From: UBA932 sp031548545
GTDB taxonomy: Bacteria; Bacteroidota; Bacteroidia; Bacteroidales; UBA932
Assembly (NCBI GenBank): GCA_031548545.1
Contig: JAVBQY010000018.1
Coordinates: forward strand, 12,827-76,826
Direction: 5' to 3'
Length of the DNA stretch: 64,000 nucleotides
Part shown: piece by piece, positions 9,484-17,877 of the stretch
How positions within the stretch are numbered: the stretch's first letter is position 1
How the letters are laid out: every line of letters starts with the position of its first letter
Program-made: the position numbers and the translations under genes
Notes under the pieces: generated by a model
Seen by the model: only the letters and a program-made list of their open reading frames with translations
Database searches by the model: none
Told to the model about the DNA's origin: nothing

Positions 9484-10611
9484 TTAATTATTATTTAAAG
9501 GGATGGTAAGTTTTACTATCGTAAGTTGGTCCACTTCGCTTGTGATATCAATACCGATATTCAACAACTGACAGAAACGTTTAACAATAGGCAAGCCCAG
9601 GCCAAAGCCTTTGGTATCAGCAGACGGCAGGCGGTAGAAGTTGTCAAATAGCTTCCCCTGCTCTTCTTTTGGGATCCCCCGCCCCGTATTGGCCACCTCC
9701 AGTACGGCATATTGCTCCGATTGGCTAGCCTTAATGGCTATTACACCGCCATGATTGCTGTATTTCACCGCATTCGAAATTAAATTTTTCAGGATAACGG
9801 ACATGAAGTAATTGTCTGTATAAACCGAGATCCCGGCGGGTATCTCGGTTTTCACCGCCAACTTTTTTTCAAGCAGCACATCTGTGTATACCTGCATATT
9901 CTCGTAGAGCATGGTTTCTATTGAAAGCCGCTCAATATTAAGCAAAAGCTTACTCTCCTCATAGCGCGTAAGAAACAGCAACTGTTCCACCATATTATTG
10001 AGCTTATCGACTTCCTTTATACAAGCCGTAATTCGATTTTTATATTCCTCTTCGCTGCGTGGCCGCCGGATAATAACCTCCAAAGTACCTTTAATAACGG
10101 CAAGCGGCGTACGAAACTCATGCGAGGCATAGGAAGTAAAAGATTTTTCACGCGCGATAGCGTTCTCTATCCTGTCAAGGAGCCTGTTTATAGTATCCGA
10201 CAATTCATACAGTTCATCTTTCTGGTCCGGCAGGGGGATTCTGGCACTTAAGTTATTATGCGTAATGGAATTGGAAATGGAAATAATATCCCGGACGGGT
10301 TTAACACTATGCCTTGCAATCAGCCGCGAAATAGCATAAAACAAGGCTAAATTGAAGAAAAAGCCTACAATACAAACACGGAAAAGGATGGTCATCAACA
10401 ACTCCGACTCATCGTCTGCAATGCTGACTAAATGGCCGGAGCTATCAAACAGCTCCACACGGGTAGCCGTAAGCGCATCGTCATGCCGGCTTGTGCGAAC
10501 ATGAAATACAAATAAAATAATAAGACTGAAAAGCGCCGTAAGTAGGGCTGCACTTACAACATAATTAAACACTATTCTGCTCTGTAAGGATAGTTTTTTC
10601 ATTTCAATCAT
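9484..10611 (-). CDS. Sensor histidine kinase
   Basis: A 375-residue membrane histidine kinase. Two transmembrane helices (about 12-37 and 73-95) enclose a sensor loop of only about 35 residues. A HAMP domain follows (about 96-150), then a HisKA domain with the phospho-acceptor H164 in YASHEFRTPL, and a HATPase domain with ISNAVKYSNHGG (N-box), GRGIP and GFGLGLPIVKR. Its start overlaps the end of the response-regulator gene by 8 bases, so the two are translationally coupled. The very short periplasmic loop suggests sensing within the membrane or through a partner protein rather than direct binding of a large ligand. It probably controls its own operon; the signal is unknown. Confidence 0.9.
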   Translation of the reverse strand: MIEMKKLSLQSRIVFNYVVSAALLTALFSLIILFVFHVRTSRHDDALTATRVELFDSSGHLVSIADDESELLMTILFRVCIVGFFFNLALFYAISRLIARHSVKPVRDIISISNSITHNNLSARIPLPDQKDELYELSDTINRLLDRIENAIAREKSFTSYASHEFRTPLAVIKGTLEVIIRRPRSEEEYKNRITACIKEVDKLNNMVEQLLFLTRYEESKLLLNIERLSIETMLYENMQVYTDVLLEKKLAVKTEIPAGISVYTDNYFMSVILKNLISNAVKYSNHGGVIAIKASQSEQYAVLEVANTGRGIPKEEQGKLFDNFYRLPSADTKGFGLGLPIVKRFCQLLNIGIDITSEVDQLTIVKLTIPLNNN

Positions 10612-11278
10612 TGGCTATATAACCTATACCGCGTACTGTTTTTATCACGTCATTTTCCTTATCAACACACAACTTTTTTCGTAACGAATTGATAAAAACA
10701 TCGATCACCCCGGTATCATACTCAAAATTAATACCCCATACTTTTTTAATAATTTCGTCCCTCGTACAGATGCGGCCTTTATTACGGACCAACAACTCCA
10801 ATAAAGTAAACTCACGCTGCGTCAGCAAAACTTCTTTCTCTTGCTTGAATACCCGGTAAGCCGATTTATTCAACAAGATATTTCCCAACGTCAATATTTC
10901 ATCATCCTGCTGATTTCTGAAATGAATTTTTATTCTTTCAACCAACTCATCAAAAGAGAATGGCTTTTTGATATAGTCCACGGCGCCGGCCCGTAAGCCT
11001 TCCACAGTTTCGTTTACCGTATCTTTGGCCGTCAGGAACAATATGGGCGTTTCTTTATCCTGCCTGCGAATTGCTTTGCAGACCTCAAGGCCATCCATAC
11101 CGGGAAGCATCCAGTCCAACAATATCAAATCCGGCTTTGACTGATGAAATTGCACCAGCCCCTCTACGCCGTCTGCAGCCATTGTGATACGATAGCCCTC
11201 TTCTTCCAACCCGTCCTTCAGAAAGTCACGGATACCGGATTCATCTTCTATAATAAGGATATGCTGTCCGTTTGACAT
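10604..11278 (-). CDS. OmpR/PhoB-family response regulator
   Basis: A 224-residue transcription regulator. The receiver domain (about 6-117) has the acidic pocket EDE at 11-13, the phosphorylation site D55 in LILLDWMLPGMDG, and the switch lysine in YIKKPFSFDELV. The C-terminal winged-helix DNA-binding domain (about 128-223) ends VRGIGYIAND, typical of the family. It overlaps the kinase gene by 8 bases and lies 8 bases after the DUF4491 gene. As part of the uptake/redox operon it most likely autoregulates that operon. No operator repeats could be assigned with confidence. Confidence 0.92.
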   Translation of the reverse strand: MSNGQHILIIEDESGIRDFLKDGLEEEGYRITMAADGVEGLVQFHQSKPDLILLDWMLPGMDGLEVCKAIRRQDKETPILFLTAKDTVNETVEGLRAGAVDYIKKPFSFDELVERIKIHFRNQQDDEILTLGNILLNKSAYRVFKQEKEVLLTQREFTLLELLVRNKGRICTRDEIIKKVWGINFEYDTGVIDVFINSLRKKLCVDKENDVIKTVRGIGYIAND

Positions 11279-11286
11279 ATGTGCCG

Positions 11287-11598
11287 TTATGAATCTTTCT
11301 TTTTAGGGTTACGCGGAAACCAGCCTTTGTCCACGCGCTTTTTCTGCTGGAAGACTTCCAATATGCTCCACAAAGAGGAAAATGCCGTAACGCCGAGCAG
11401 CGTGGACGCTAATTGACTATCGACCATAACGGATAACAATATACTCACCAGCCCCAAGAGTAAAAAGCACCACCAGGATTTCACCCCCCAATAATACTCG
11501 GCCTTTATGACCAAGGGATGAAAAAGACCTATAATTAAAAATGTAAACGCGCCTATAACAAGGCCATACACGTTATAATCCGTTAATAGCTGTTCCAT
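11287..11598 (-). CDS. DUF4491 family membrane protein
   Basis: A 103-residue protein from the ATG at 11598. It matches what I know of the DUF4491 family, small membrane proteins common in gut Bacteroidetes and Firmicutes: GLVIGAFTFLIIGLFHPLVI, a WCFLLLGLVSILLS segment, LLGVTAFSSLWSI and a KGWFPRNPKKK tail. Three to four membrane helices are likely. Function is unknown. I chose 11598 rather than the in-frame 11625 because the family motif starts soon after MEQLLTDYN. The start overlaps the flavoprotein gene by 26 bases, which implies coupled translation within the operon. Confidence 0.75.
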   Translation of the reverse strand: MEQLLTDYNVYGLVIGAFTFLIIGLFHPLVIKAEYYWGVKSWWCFLLLGLVSILLSVMVDSQLASTLLGVTAFSSLWSILEVFQQKKRVDKGWFPRNPKKKDS

Positions 11599-12949
11599 GA
11601 TGATTGATTTGATTACTAATATCAAAAGCCTGCTTTATCCTGTTAGGTATGCCTATTCCGCCACGCAGATTACCGGCAAGAATAATGCCGGGATAAGCCT
11701 GTTCAAACGCGGATATATCCGCCCATAGCTGCTCACAGGCGATCTCATACTGCGGAATGGCGTGCGGGTGCCTGAATATGTCCATAAACGCAATTTCATT
11801 GGCCGGCAGCCCGTAGATTTCATGTAGTTCATGGGCCACCAAACGCCGGATTTCCTCATCCGGCTGCGTTATTATCCCGGGATGATTTATACCGCCCAGG
11901 AATGCAGAGAGCAGAAAATTTCCATTGGAAGCCCGCCCCTCAAAACAGGCGGACGGATACAAGACGCCAAGTAAACCTCGCTGCTCGACGGAAGGGATCA
12001 GCAGTCCGAATGCGCGTGTATCCACATTGCTGCCAGCGCGCACACCGATAGCGACCTGCACGACTTTGGCATAACGCAGCTTCTCCATAGAGGCGCATAG
12101 GGATTGCGGCATAAAATCAAACACTTCGCCGACAGCATGAGCGCCTATTGTACTGATTACTTTTGCGGCATGCACCTTTTCCGAGGACAACTGCACACAC
12201 CAACTATCACCTTCGGCTACAACCCGGCACTTTTCATTGAGTACAATATTTTCATTTCCAACACTCTCAAGCAAAGCATTGATAAGATTAACCAAGCCGC
12301 CTTTAAATGAAAAAACTTCTTTTGTCACTCTTTTTTCCAGTGCGCTCTTTGGAATCCGGCTTTTCTTTATAGCGCCTTTGATGAAACTGCCGTAGTCTTG
12401 TTCCAGGGCATATAATTTCGGTAAGGCCAACCTGGTAATAAGCCGCTCCGGATCTCCGGCATAGATTCCGCCGATGAAAGGTTGTACGGCATAATCCAGA
12501 AACGATTTACCTAATCGTCTTTTGGCCAGTGAAGCAACACATTCATCCGGATCCGCACCTGCTTTCCGGAATGGTTCTCCAAGCAACCTGAATTTGTCCG
12601 CCCAAGTAAACAGGGGGGTACAAATTCCTCCTGCCAGTCCGGCCGGGAGGGCCCGCGGCTTGCCGTTTTTGAGTATCAGCCGCCTATTCGCTTCTTTACG
12701 GGCTATTTCAAGCGCACACTTTCCCTGAAGCATATCAAACAACATCAGCGTTTCAATATTTGACAAGCTCGCGGTATTGGGGCCGGACTCATAAATATAG
12801 CCGTCTTTATTTAATGTGTTGATGGCTCCGCCGGCACGGCCGGCCTTTTCAACCACTAAGACGGACAGTCCTTTTTGCTTTAGCAGTAAAGCTGTGGTAA
12901 GCCCGGTTAGTCCGGCTCCGATAATTACAACATCGTATGTAGCTTTCAT
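11573..12949 (-). CDS. hemG: Protoporphyrinogen oxidase-like FAD flavoprotein (HemG/HemY type)
   Basis: A 458-residue amine-oxidase-fold flavoprotein closest to HemY-type protoporphyrinogen oxidase, which converts protoporphyrinogen IX (or coproporphyrinogen III) to the porphyrin during haem synthesis. Seen: the Rossmann FAD motif VVIIGAGLTGLTTAL (residues 7-21), GRAGGAINT, the YAVQPFIGGIYAGDPERL segment that is characteristic of this oxidase, and the C-terminal FAD contact ILAGNLRGGIGIPNRIKQA. No other haem-synthesis gene lies nearby. Instead it sits between a permease (4-base overlap) and a membrane protein in an operon with a TonB receptor and an orphan cytochrome b. The enzyme may therefore act on an imported tetrapyrrole, or complete haem synthesis with a respiratory electron acceptor. 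Substrate assignment is inference. Confidence 0.82.
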   Translation of the reverse strand: MKATYDVVIIGAGLTGLTTALLLKQKGLSVLVVEKAGRAGGAINTLNKDGYIYESGPNTASLSNIETLMLFDMLQGKCALEIARKEANRRLILKNGKPRALPAGLAGGICTPLFTWADKFRLLGEPFRKAGADPDECVASLAKRRLGKSFLDYAVQPFIGGIYAGDPERLITRLALPKLYALEQDYGSFIKGAIKKSRIPKSALEKRVTKEVFSFKGGLVNLINALLESVGNENIVLNEKCRVVAEGDSWCVQLSSEKVHAAKVISTIGAHAVGEVFDFMPQSLCASMEKLRYAKVVQVAIGVRAGSNVDTRAFGLLIPSVEQRGLLGVLYPSACFEGRASNGNFLLSAFLGGINHPGIITQPDEEIRRLVAHELHEIYGLPANEIAFMDIFRHPHAIPQYEIACEQLWADISAFEQAYPGIILAGNLRGGIGIPNRIKQAFDISNQINHHGTAINGL

Positions 12950-14154
12950 GCAATCGTCTTTTTATAAACAGTCATCGTATACACCAGGGAACACAGCGCC
13001 AATAACAGCCCCACGGCAAACAGGCATTGATAGGAGCCCCGGCCGGCGATCTGTCCGCCGATAGCCGAAAGGAACAACCCGCTCAATTGGATCATCACGG
13101 TCTGGAGGGTAAAATCCGTTCCGGCCCGCCCTTCTCTGATCTTACCCATGGCAATACTGTACATCATTACCGTAGCAAAGCCATGCGCACTCCATACCAG
13201 GGTGATGGCCAGGTATACCAGTCCTACCGGCGCGTTGTCCAGGCACGAGACGAGCAATATAAACGCTATGGCGATTAAAATCAGCAAAGAGCATATAACC
13301 AGCATTATTTTTTTTCCGTATTTCCGGATGAATACCCCGGCCAGCAGGGAACTCACCGCCGCGGCAGACGTACCAGCCACTCCCATAACGATGCCGATTT
13401 GATGAATAGACTGCCCGAGGTCAACCATGTATGGGCGCAACATGGCAAGGACCACCATAATAGAAGAGGTATACAAAACAAGGAAAACAGTGTGTTTAGC
13501 ACTATTTTCCTGTTTAAAATATAAGGCGATGTCCTTCAACTTAATTTTCTCTTTAGGGCAACCGACGGTGCTGCCGTCCCCTGTTTTTCGCCATAACAAT
13601 AAGGGAATTAAGGACACGACTACAAACAGGGCCAAACACGTCAGCAAAATTTTCCAATCCAGCCAGGCATATAGCATAAGTAATAAGCCGCCACCTACAA
13701 GGCCGCCGAAAAATCCGCCCATAGATTGAATGCTTGCACCGATACAATGCTTTTCCGGGGCCAACGCCCTGATCGAAAAAGCGTCGGTACATATATCCTG
13801 TGTAGCGGAGGCCATAATGGCAATAATAATCAGGACGGCGATCAGCATAAAATTTGTTTCAAGGCTAAGGCTTCCGATCAGGAGTATAACACCGGCATAA
13901 AAGACCTCCGCACTTATAATCCACTTTGCCAAACTATACGTATCCGGCGCTTTTCTATCCACCAACGGCGCCCACAGCACTTTCAGGATCCAGGGGAGTT
14001 TCACCAATTGAAGTATCCCGATCAACTCAAGGGAATAACCGTCTTGCCTCATAATAGCAGGTACGGCCGATGTAAAGAAACTCATCGGAATACTCTGCGC
14101 TATATACAGCGTAAGCAGTACTAAGTATAACTGATTATAAGCAGGTCTTGCCAT
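12946..14154 (-). CDS. MFS permease of the PAT / AmpG-RhtX/FptX type
   Basis: A 402-residue major-facilitator protein with about twelve hydrophobic segments. Signature stretches are AQSIPMSFFTSAVPAIMR at the start, LVKLPWILKVLWAPLVDR (loop 2-3) and ATQDICTDAFSI in segment 4. These resemble the PAT group that includes AmpG (muropeptides) and the single-component siderophore permeases RhtX and FptX. It lies 4 bases after the TonB receptor gene and overlaps the flavoprotein gene by 4 bases, so it is the likely inner-membrane step for whatever the receptor brings in. Siderophore, porphyrin or muropeptide fragments are all possible. The substrate is not determined by the sequence. Confidence 0.82.
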   Translation of the reverse strand: MARPAYNQLYLVLLTLYIAQSIPMSFFTSAVPAIMRQDGYSLELIGILQLVKLPWILKVLWAPLVDRKAPDTYSLAKWIISAEVFYAGVILLIGSLSLETNFMLIAVLIIIAIMASATQDICTDAFSIRALAPEKHCIGASIQSMGGFFGGLVGGGLLLMLYAWLDWKILLTCLALFVVVSLIPLLLWRKTGDGSTVGCPKEKIKLKDIALYFKQENSAKHTVFLVLYTSSIMVVLAMLRPYMVDLGQSIHQIGIVMGVAGTSAAAVSSLLAGVFIRKYGKKIMLVICSLLILIAIAFILLVSCLDNAPVGLVYLAITLVWSAHGFATVMMYSIAMGKIREGRAGTDFTLQTVMIQLSGLFLSAIGGQIAGRGSYQCLFAVGLLLALCSLVYTMTVYKKTIA

Positions 14155-14158
14155 TTAT

Positions 14159-16237
14159 TTAGAAAGATAGATTGATGGTAGCCCCGATTGTCACAGGCAT
14201 TCCTCTTTGTCCGAAACGGCTGGCGCCAATCTTAAAGTCAAATACATTATAATTGGCATCGCAGAGATTTTTACCCCAAAGAGAAATTTTGTATTTCGAG
14301 GCAATTGAAAACTCCACCTGCGCATTCAACAATCCATAAAAGGGTTGTTCGGACTGGTTGGTTTCATCCCAGTACAATTGGCCGATTCCGCTATATTGGG
14401 CCATCAGGCTAATCCTGTCAATAAATTTATTCAGGTAAATATGGTAAAGACCCACAACAGACAAAGTATTACGCGGAACATAGGGTATAAAATTTCCGGA
14501 ATAATCTTCGGTTTCACTCTTTACATTTTTATCAAATACGGCATAAGTATAACCGTATTCAAGATCAAAAGAAAGGTGCCTGAGCGGCATAATATTCAAT
14601 GAGGCCTCCAAGCCGGTGCTGTGAGACTCACCTGCATTTCTTAGCACGGAGCCCCGGCCGCTGGGGTTAGTTGCATAAATCTGCTGGTTCCTCCAGTCAA
14701 TATAGAACAGGGAAACATCAATATTAAACAAATTGGCAAACTGCTGAGAGCGGTAGCCTATTTCATAGTTGATGCTGTTTTCCGGCTCAAAACTCTTATC
14801 CGAATCAAGTTCGAAACCGGTATTAAATCCACCTGTTTTATAGCCACAGGTCACAGAGGCAAACCATACATTGTCCGCATACTTATACATCAGGCCGACT
14901 TTAGGGACAAGCCGAATAAAATCCAGGTCGCTTGCCAGATGCGGATTCTCTTTTTTATTGCCGTTCACCACCATAGCGTAATCATAATCCATAGCGGATT
15001 TTTCCGCATCTAACCGCAATCCGGCCTCCAATGAAAGGTTCTCTATCAACAGGTCATTCAAGCGGGATTGATGAAACAAGGCGCCGCCCAGGGTCCGCAC
15101 ATCGGTTAGTCTGTATTCCGCGGCCTTCTGTTTATAGACATCTACATCAATATTGCTATCCACATCCTGCCAAAAACCGAAGGCGCCAAACAGCCACTGA
15201 TACCGTGCGTTTTCTTTATTTGAGCGTAAAACAAATTCCTGTGATAACATCACCTGCTTCTGGCCCTGGGTGGCGAAATAGATGGAATCTGCCGTAAAAT
15301 CCTGGTCTACGTACTGCTCGTCTTTAAGCCATTGAAAGGCCGTCACGGAAGTAAAAAGTGTTTTTTCACTTTCTCTCCTTATATGCAAACCATGGGTGGT
15401 TAACAGCTGGTCATAACCGCTTTCCTGATTATAAACAATAGCTGTGGTTTGGTTCATCGCCGGATCTATAGGGGCATACGGATAGCCCTTTTGTTTAGAA
15501 TCGGCAAATGTCCCCACATAGGCTATCCGCCAAAGGTCGTTCAGCCGGTATTCGAGCCTTAAGCTGGCATTTACATCATCAAGCCGCCCCACGTATTCAT
15601 CCATGGTAATGTTCTTGAAGTCACCCCCGTCATGTTTATAGCCGGCGGAGAGGGTTAAACCGAGTTTTTTACCTATCACGGCGTTATGTGTAAGCCTTGC
15701 GGAAAAATCATTAAAAGTCCCGCCCAACAATCTCACATTGGTCCCCTGGCGGTCAAAGGGAGTAAAAGTATATAAATTAATCACGCCGCCCATTGTATTC
15801 CGGCCGTATAATGTTCCCTGCGGCCCCCTCAAGACTTCCACCAGTTTTACATTGTCAAGGTCTATCTTATACATCCCCTTTTCAAAATAGGGGATATCAT
15901 TTACATATAATCCGACAGAGGGTGAATTTATCCTGGAGCCGATACCGCGGATATACACCGGCGAGGTCAGTTTAGAACCGTATTCGGGCATGTAGAGGTT
16001 CGGAATCCGGGCCGTCAGGTCGGTTGTAGCGGCAATATTTTCAGCACTAATCCTGTAGTTTGTTAAGAGGCTGCTCGAAACAGGCTGGTTTGCTATCACG
16101 GAGAACTCTTTCGACGAGGCTGTTATCTGAACTGCCGGAAGCCCTAAAACGGACATTTCAGTCGAGTCGGATTGCGCCCATACAGGGTGTATTGCAATTA
16201 AAATTAAAGAAAGCGTTAGCAGGGCTGTTTTTTTCAT
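14159..16237 (-). CDS. TonB-dependent outer-membrane receptor
   Basis: A 692-residue receptor with a signal peptide (cleavage after about VWAQS, residue 22), no carboxypeptidase-like extension, and a plug domain starting near LGLPAVQITASS. Plug motifs include PVYIRGIGSRINSPSVGLYV and VEVLRGPQGTLYGRNTMGG. The barrel has a GYKTGGFNTGF strand, a pattern common in siderophore and small-molecule receptors such as FyuA-like proteins, and it ends in an aromatic residue (TIGATINLSF) for BAM-assisted insertion. It is not a SusC protein and has no SusD partner. With the adjacent PAT-type permease it forms a two-membrane import route, probably for a chelate or tetrapyrrole. Confidence 0.9.
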   Translation of the reverse strand: MKKTALLTLSLILIAIHPVWAQSDSTEMSVLGLPAVQITASSKEFSVIANQPVSSSLLTNYRISAENIAATTDLTARIPNLYMPEYGSKLTSPVYIRGIGSRINSPSVGLYVNDIPYFEKGMYKIDLDNVKLVEVLRGPQGTLYGRNTMGGVINLYTFTPFDRQGTNVRLLGGTFNDFSARLTHNAVIGKKLGLTLSAGYKHDGGDFKNITMDEYVGRLDDVNASLRLEYRLNDLWRIAYVGTFADSKQKGYPYAPIDPAMNQTTAIVYNQESGYDQLLTTHGLHIRRESEKTLFTSVTAFQWLKDEQYVDQDFTADSIYFATQGQKQVMLSQEFVLRSNKENARYQWLFGAFGFWQDVDSNIDVDVYKQKAAEYRLTDVRTLGGALFHQSRLNDLLIENLSLEAGLRLDAEKSAMDYDYAMVVNGNKKENPHLASDLDFIRLVPKVGLMYKYADNVWFASVTCGYKTGGFNTGFELDSDKSFEPENSINYEIGYRSQQFANLFNIDVSLFYIDWRNQQIYATNPSGRGSVLRNAGESHSTGLEASLNIMPLRHLSFDLEYGYTYAVFDKNVKSETEDYSGNFIPYVPRNTLSVVGLYHIYLNKFIDRISLMAQYSGIGQLYWDETNQSEQPFYGLLNAQVEFSIASKYKISLWGKNLCDANYNVFDFKIGASRFGQRGMPVTIGATINLSF

Positions 16238-16266
16238 AACAAATATCGTTAATTCAAAGGTGTAGT

Positions 16267-16890
16267 TTATTTATATCCAAAGCCTAAATAGAAGTAAACA
16301 AGAATAAGCAGAAAACCTCCGGCAATAAGAAAGGAGAAAACCTGCGATGCCGTTTTCAACCGGGCGACAAGTTTGGCATTGCTGGTATTTACGCCTTGGA
16401 ACATAGCCCAAAACCCACGGGAGAGATGAAAATACAAGGCAATTATCCACATCACATAAATAGCCTGATAAAAACTATTATAAAACAAGGTCTTTACTAT
16501 ATCATAAGGGCTTCCTCCGTGTAATTGGATCTTTGCCCAGAATTGGCTCAGGTGGAGTAATAACAGCCCCACAACAATAAGGCCTAAGGACAATAGACTT
16601 TTGAATGTATTCCATGAGTGGTTGCCCTCATGCCCTATTTTCTGTCTTTTTGTATTACGCACGGTAATAACAACCCCATATATCATATGCAACAGAAAAC
16701 CAAGGGCTAAAACAGGCATTATTACCCGGGGCAGGACATGCCCGTTCATAAGGCGCCAGGCCGATTCATAAGCCTCTCTGGAAATTAAGGAAGTCAAATT
16801 GACGGCTAAATGCAATAGCAAGAACAACACGAGCAATACCCCTGTAGCACCCATTATTCGCTGTTCCTTTACCATTGATAATTTTGCCAT
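16267..16890 (-). CDS. Orphan SdhC-like diheme cytochrome b (b558 type)
   Basis: A 207-residue membrane protein with five hydrophobic segments that resembles the Bacteroidetes succinate dehydrogenase/fumarate reductase cytochrome b subunit. The four histidines expected to bind two haems are in place: H27 (LLLHLAVNLTS), H68 (FLLHMIYG), H113 (LLLHLSQFW) and H155 (LYFHLSRGFWAMFQ). No flavoprotein or iron-sulfur subunit gene is near it. It is the first gene of the operon and is followed 29 bases later by the TonB receptor. I chose the ATG at 16890 rather than the upstream in-frame start at 17025 because a -7 element lies at 16952-16959. It may pass electrons between quinones and the flavoprotein of this operon, or handle haem. 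Both are hypotheses. Confidence 0.78.
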   Translation of the reverse strand: MAKLSMVKEQRIMGATGVLLVLFLLLHLAVNLTSLISREAYESAWRLMNGHVLPRVIMPVLALGFLLHMIYGVVITVRNTKRQKIGHEGNHSWNTFKSLLSLGLIVVGLLLLHLSQFWAKIQLHGGSPYDIVKTLFYNSFYQAIYVMWIIALYFHLSRGFWAMFQGVNTSNAKLVARLKTASQVFSFLIAGGFLLILVYFYLGFGYK

Positions 16891-16899
16891 AATAGTTAA

Positions 16900-16959
16900 T
16901 CCGTGTTTTAGCCGGCCATCAACAGCCGGCCGGGCCACTATTTCCAGGTAGCAAAGATA
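16900..16959 (-). promoter_or_regulatory. Promoter and hairpin leader of the redox/uptake operon
   Basis: A TATCTTTG -7 element on the minus strand (16952-16959) lies 61 bases ahead of the chosen ATG. The transcribed leader holds two GCCGGC copies (16911-16916 and 16925-16930). Being self-complementary, they can pair as a GC-rich hairpin. No good TTG -33 box is seen at 20 bases. The leader hairpin could influence translation or be an operator; neither is shown. Confidence 0.45.
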
Positions 16960-17000
16960 GTAGTTATTATATAAAGGAAATCTTAAGATTTGCTTAAAAT

Positions 17001-17765
17001 TCACGGTTGGGCATTCTTTGTCCAACGCGTTTCGATCCGTACCAGGTCCTTATGGTCGCTTTCGCGTATGGCGGCCGAAAGATAAACACCACCGCCCCGG
17101 TGTTCCGTAACAATGTAGTAAGCATCACCCAATCTGGCCTGCTGTAAAAAATTCACCTCTATATCCCGGACCTGGTGCTCCATTGCAAAGTCAGGAGGAA
17201 AGCTGTCCAATATCCACTGGATATAGCGGGTATTATTGACATGCCGGTTCATGTCGATATCACTCAACACGACCGCATGAACAGCGCTTTTAATGCCGCC
17301 GGCAGGAGCCGGCAACTTGTCCGGCTGCTCCGTTATGGCATGCAAGCCCTCCGGAATAGGGCAGAACGCCTTCATCACATCCACCCGCTGCGGACGGCCC
17401 GTAGTACTACTCAAAATATGCCAGGCCGATGTCGCCTTAAAAACCTGCAGGCCATGCTGGTTGTATCCGATAAAATCACGGTAGGCCGTCAACACCTCCG
17501 GCTCCTTGCCCCAGGTATGCAGCTGTAGTTCATCATTCCATTGCGGATAGTGGTCTATCTGCACTTTGAGCTTGGAGAGCACCCAAAACTGCCCCTTCTC
17601 ATTCAATTGCTCGTAACCAAAATTCCAGGTATTGGCATGCTCCCAGGCGATTTCCTGCAAAAAAAGAAAAAGACCGGACAGGCTTAACTTCCTTTCCCAA
17701 TCCACCAAGTCGGTACGAATGGGAAAAACAGCGGCAAAAACGTGATCTGGCAGCGGTTGGCTCAT
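17001..17765 (-). CDS. Acyl-ACP thioesterase (FatA/FatB-like)
   Basis: A 254-residue double-hotdog thioesterase that releases fatty acids from acyl carrier protein in the cytoplasm. The first hotdog has a WEHANTWNFGYEQL helix and VLSKLKVQIDHYPQWND. The second carries the catalytic-type motif SDIDMNRHVNNTRYIQWILD (asparagine and histidine) and ends DIEVNFLQQARLGD. Length and motifs match the bacterial acyl-ACP thioesterases of Bacteroidetes. It precedes plsC on the same strand with a 111-base gap containing a CTTAGTCTCTTAAT repeat. Together they suggest a lipid-supply pair, although PlsC uses acyl-ACP or acyl-CoA rather than free acids. Confidence 0.88.
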   Translation of the reverse strand: MSQPLPDHVFAAVFPIRTDLVDWERKLSLSGLFLFLQEIAWEHANTWNFGYEQLNEKGQFWVLSKLKVQIDHYPQWNDELQLHTWGKEPEVLTAYRDFIGYNQHGLQVFKATSAWHILSSTTGRPQRVDVMKAFCPIPEGLHAITEQPDKLPAPAGGIKSAVHAVVLSDIDMNRHVNNTRYIQWILDSFPPDFAMEHQVRDIEVNFLQQARLGDAYYIVTEHRGGGVYLSAAIRESDHKDLVRIETRWTKNAQP

Positions 17766-17842
17766 ACATTTATAAGTTATAGTGTACAGGGTGAAAAGCA
17801 GTTTAAAAATTTAAGAAGCAAAGCCACAGCCCTACGTCCCAA

Positions 17843-17877
17843 CCTCTTAGTCTCTTAATCCCTTAGTCTCTTAATAT
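17843..17877. repeat. CTTAGTCTCTTAATCC short tandem repeat
   Basis: Two near-identical head-to-tail copies of CTTAGTCTCTTAAT separated by CC fill the end of the thioesterase-plsC gap and run up to the plsC stop codon. Related units occur at 63376-63446 and, in shorter form, at 54048-54070. Function is unknown. Confidence 0.7.

Noticed and set aside
14159..16237. Considered as a SusC-type transporter
   Set aside because: It lacks the N-terminal carboxypeptidase-like domain, is much shorter (692 residues) and has no SusD partner.
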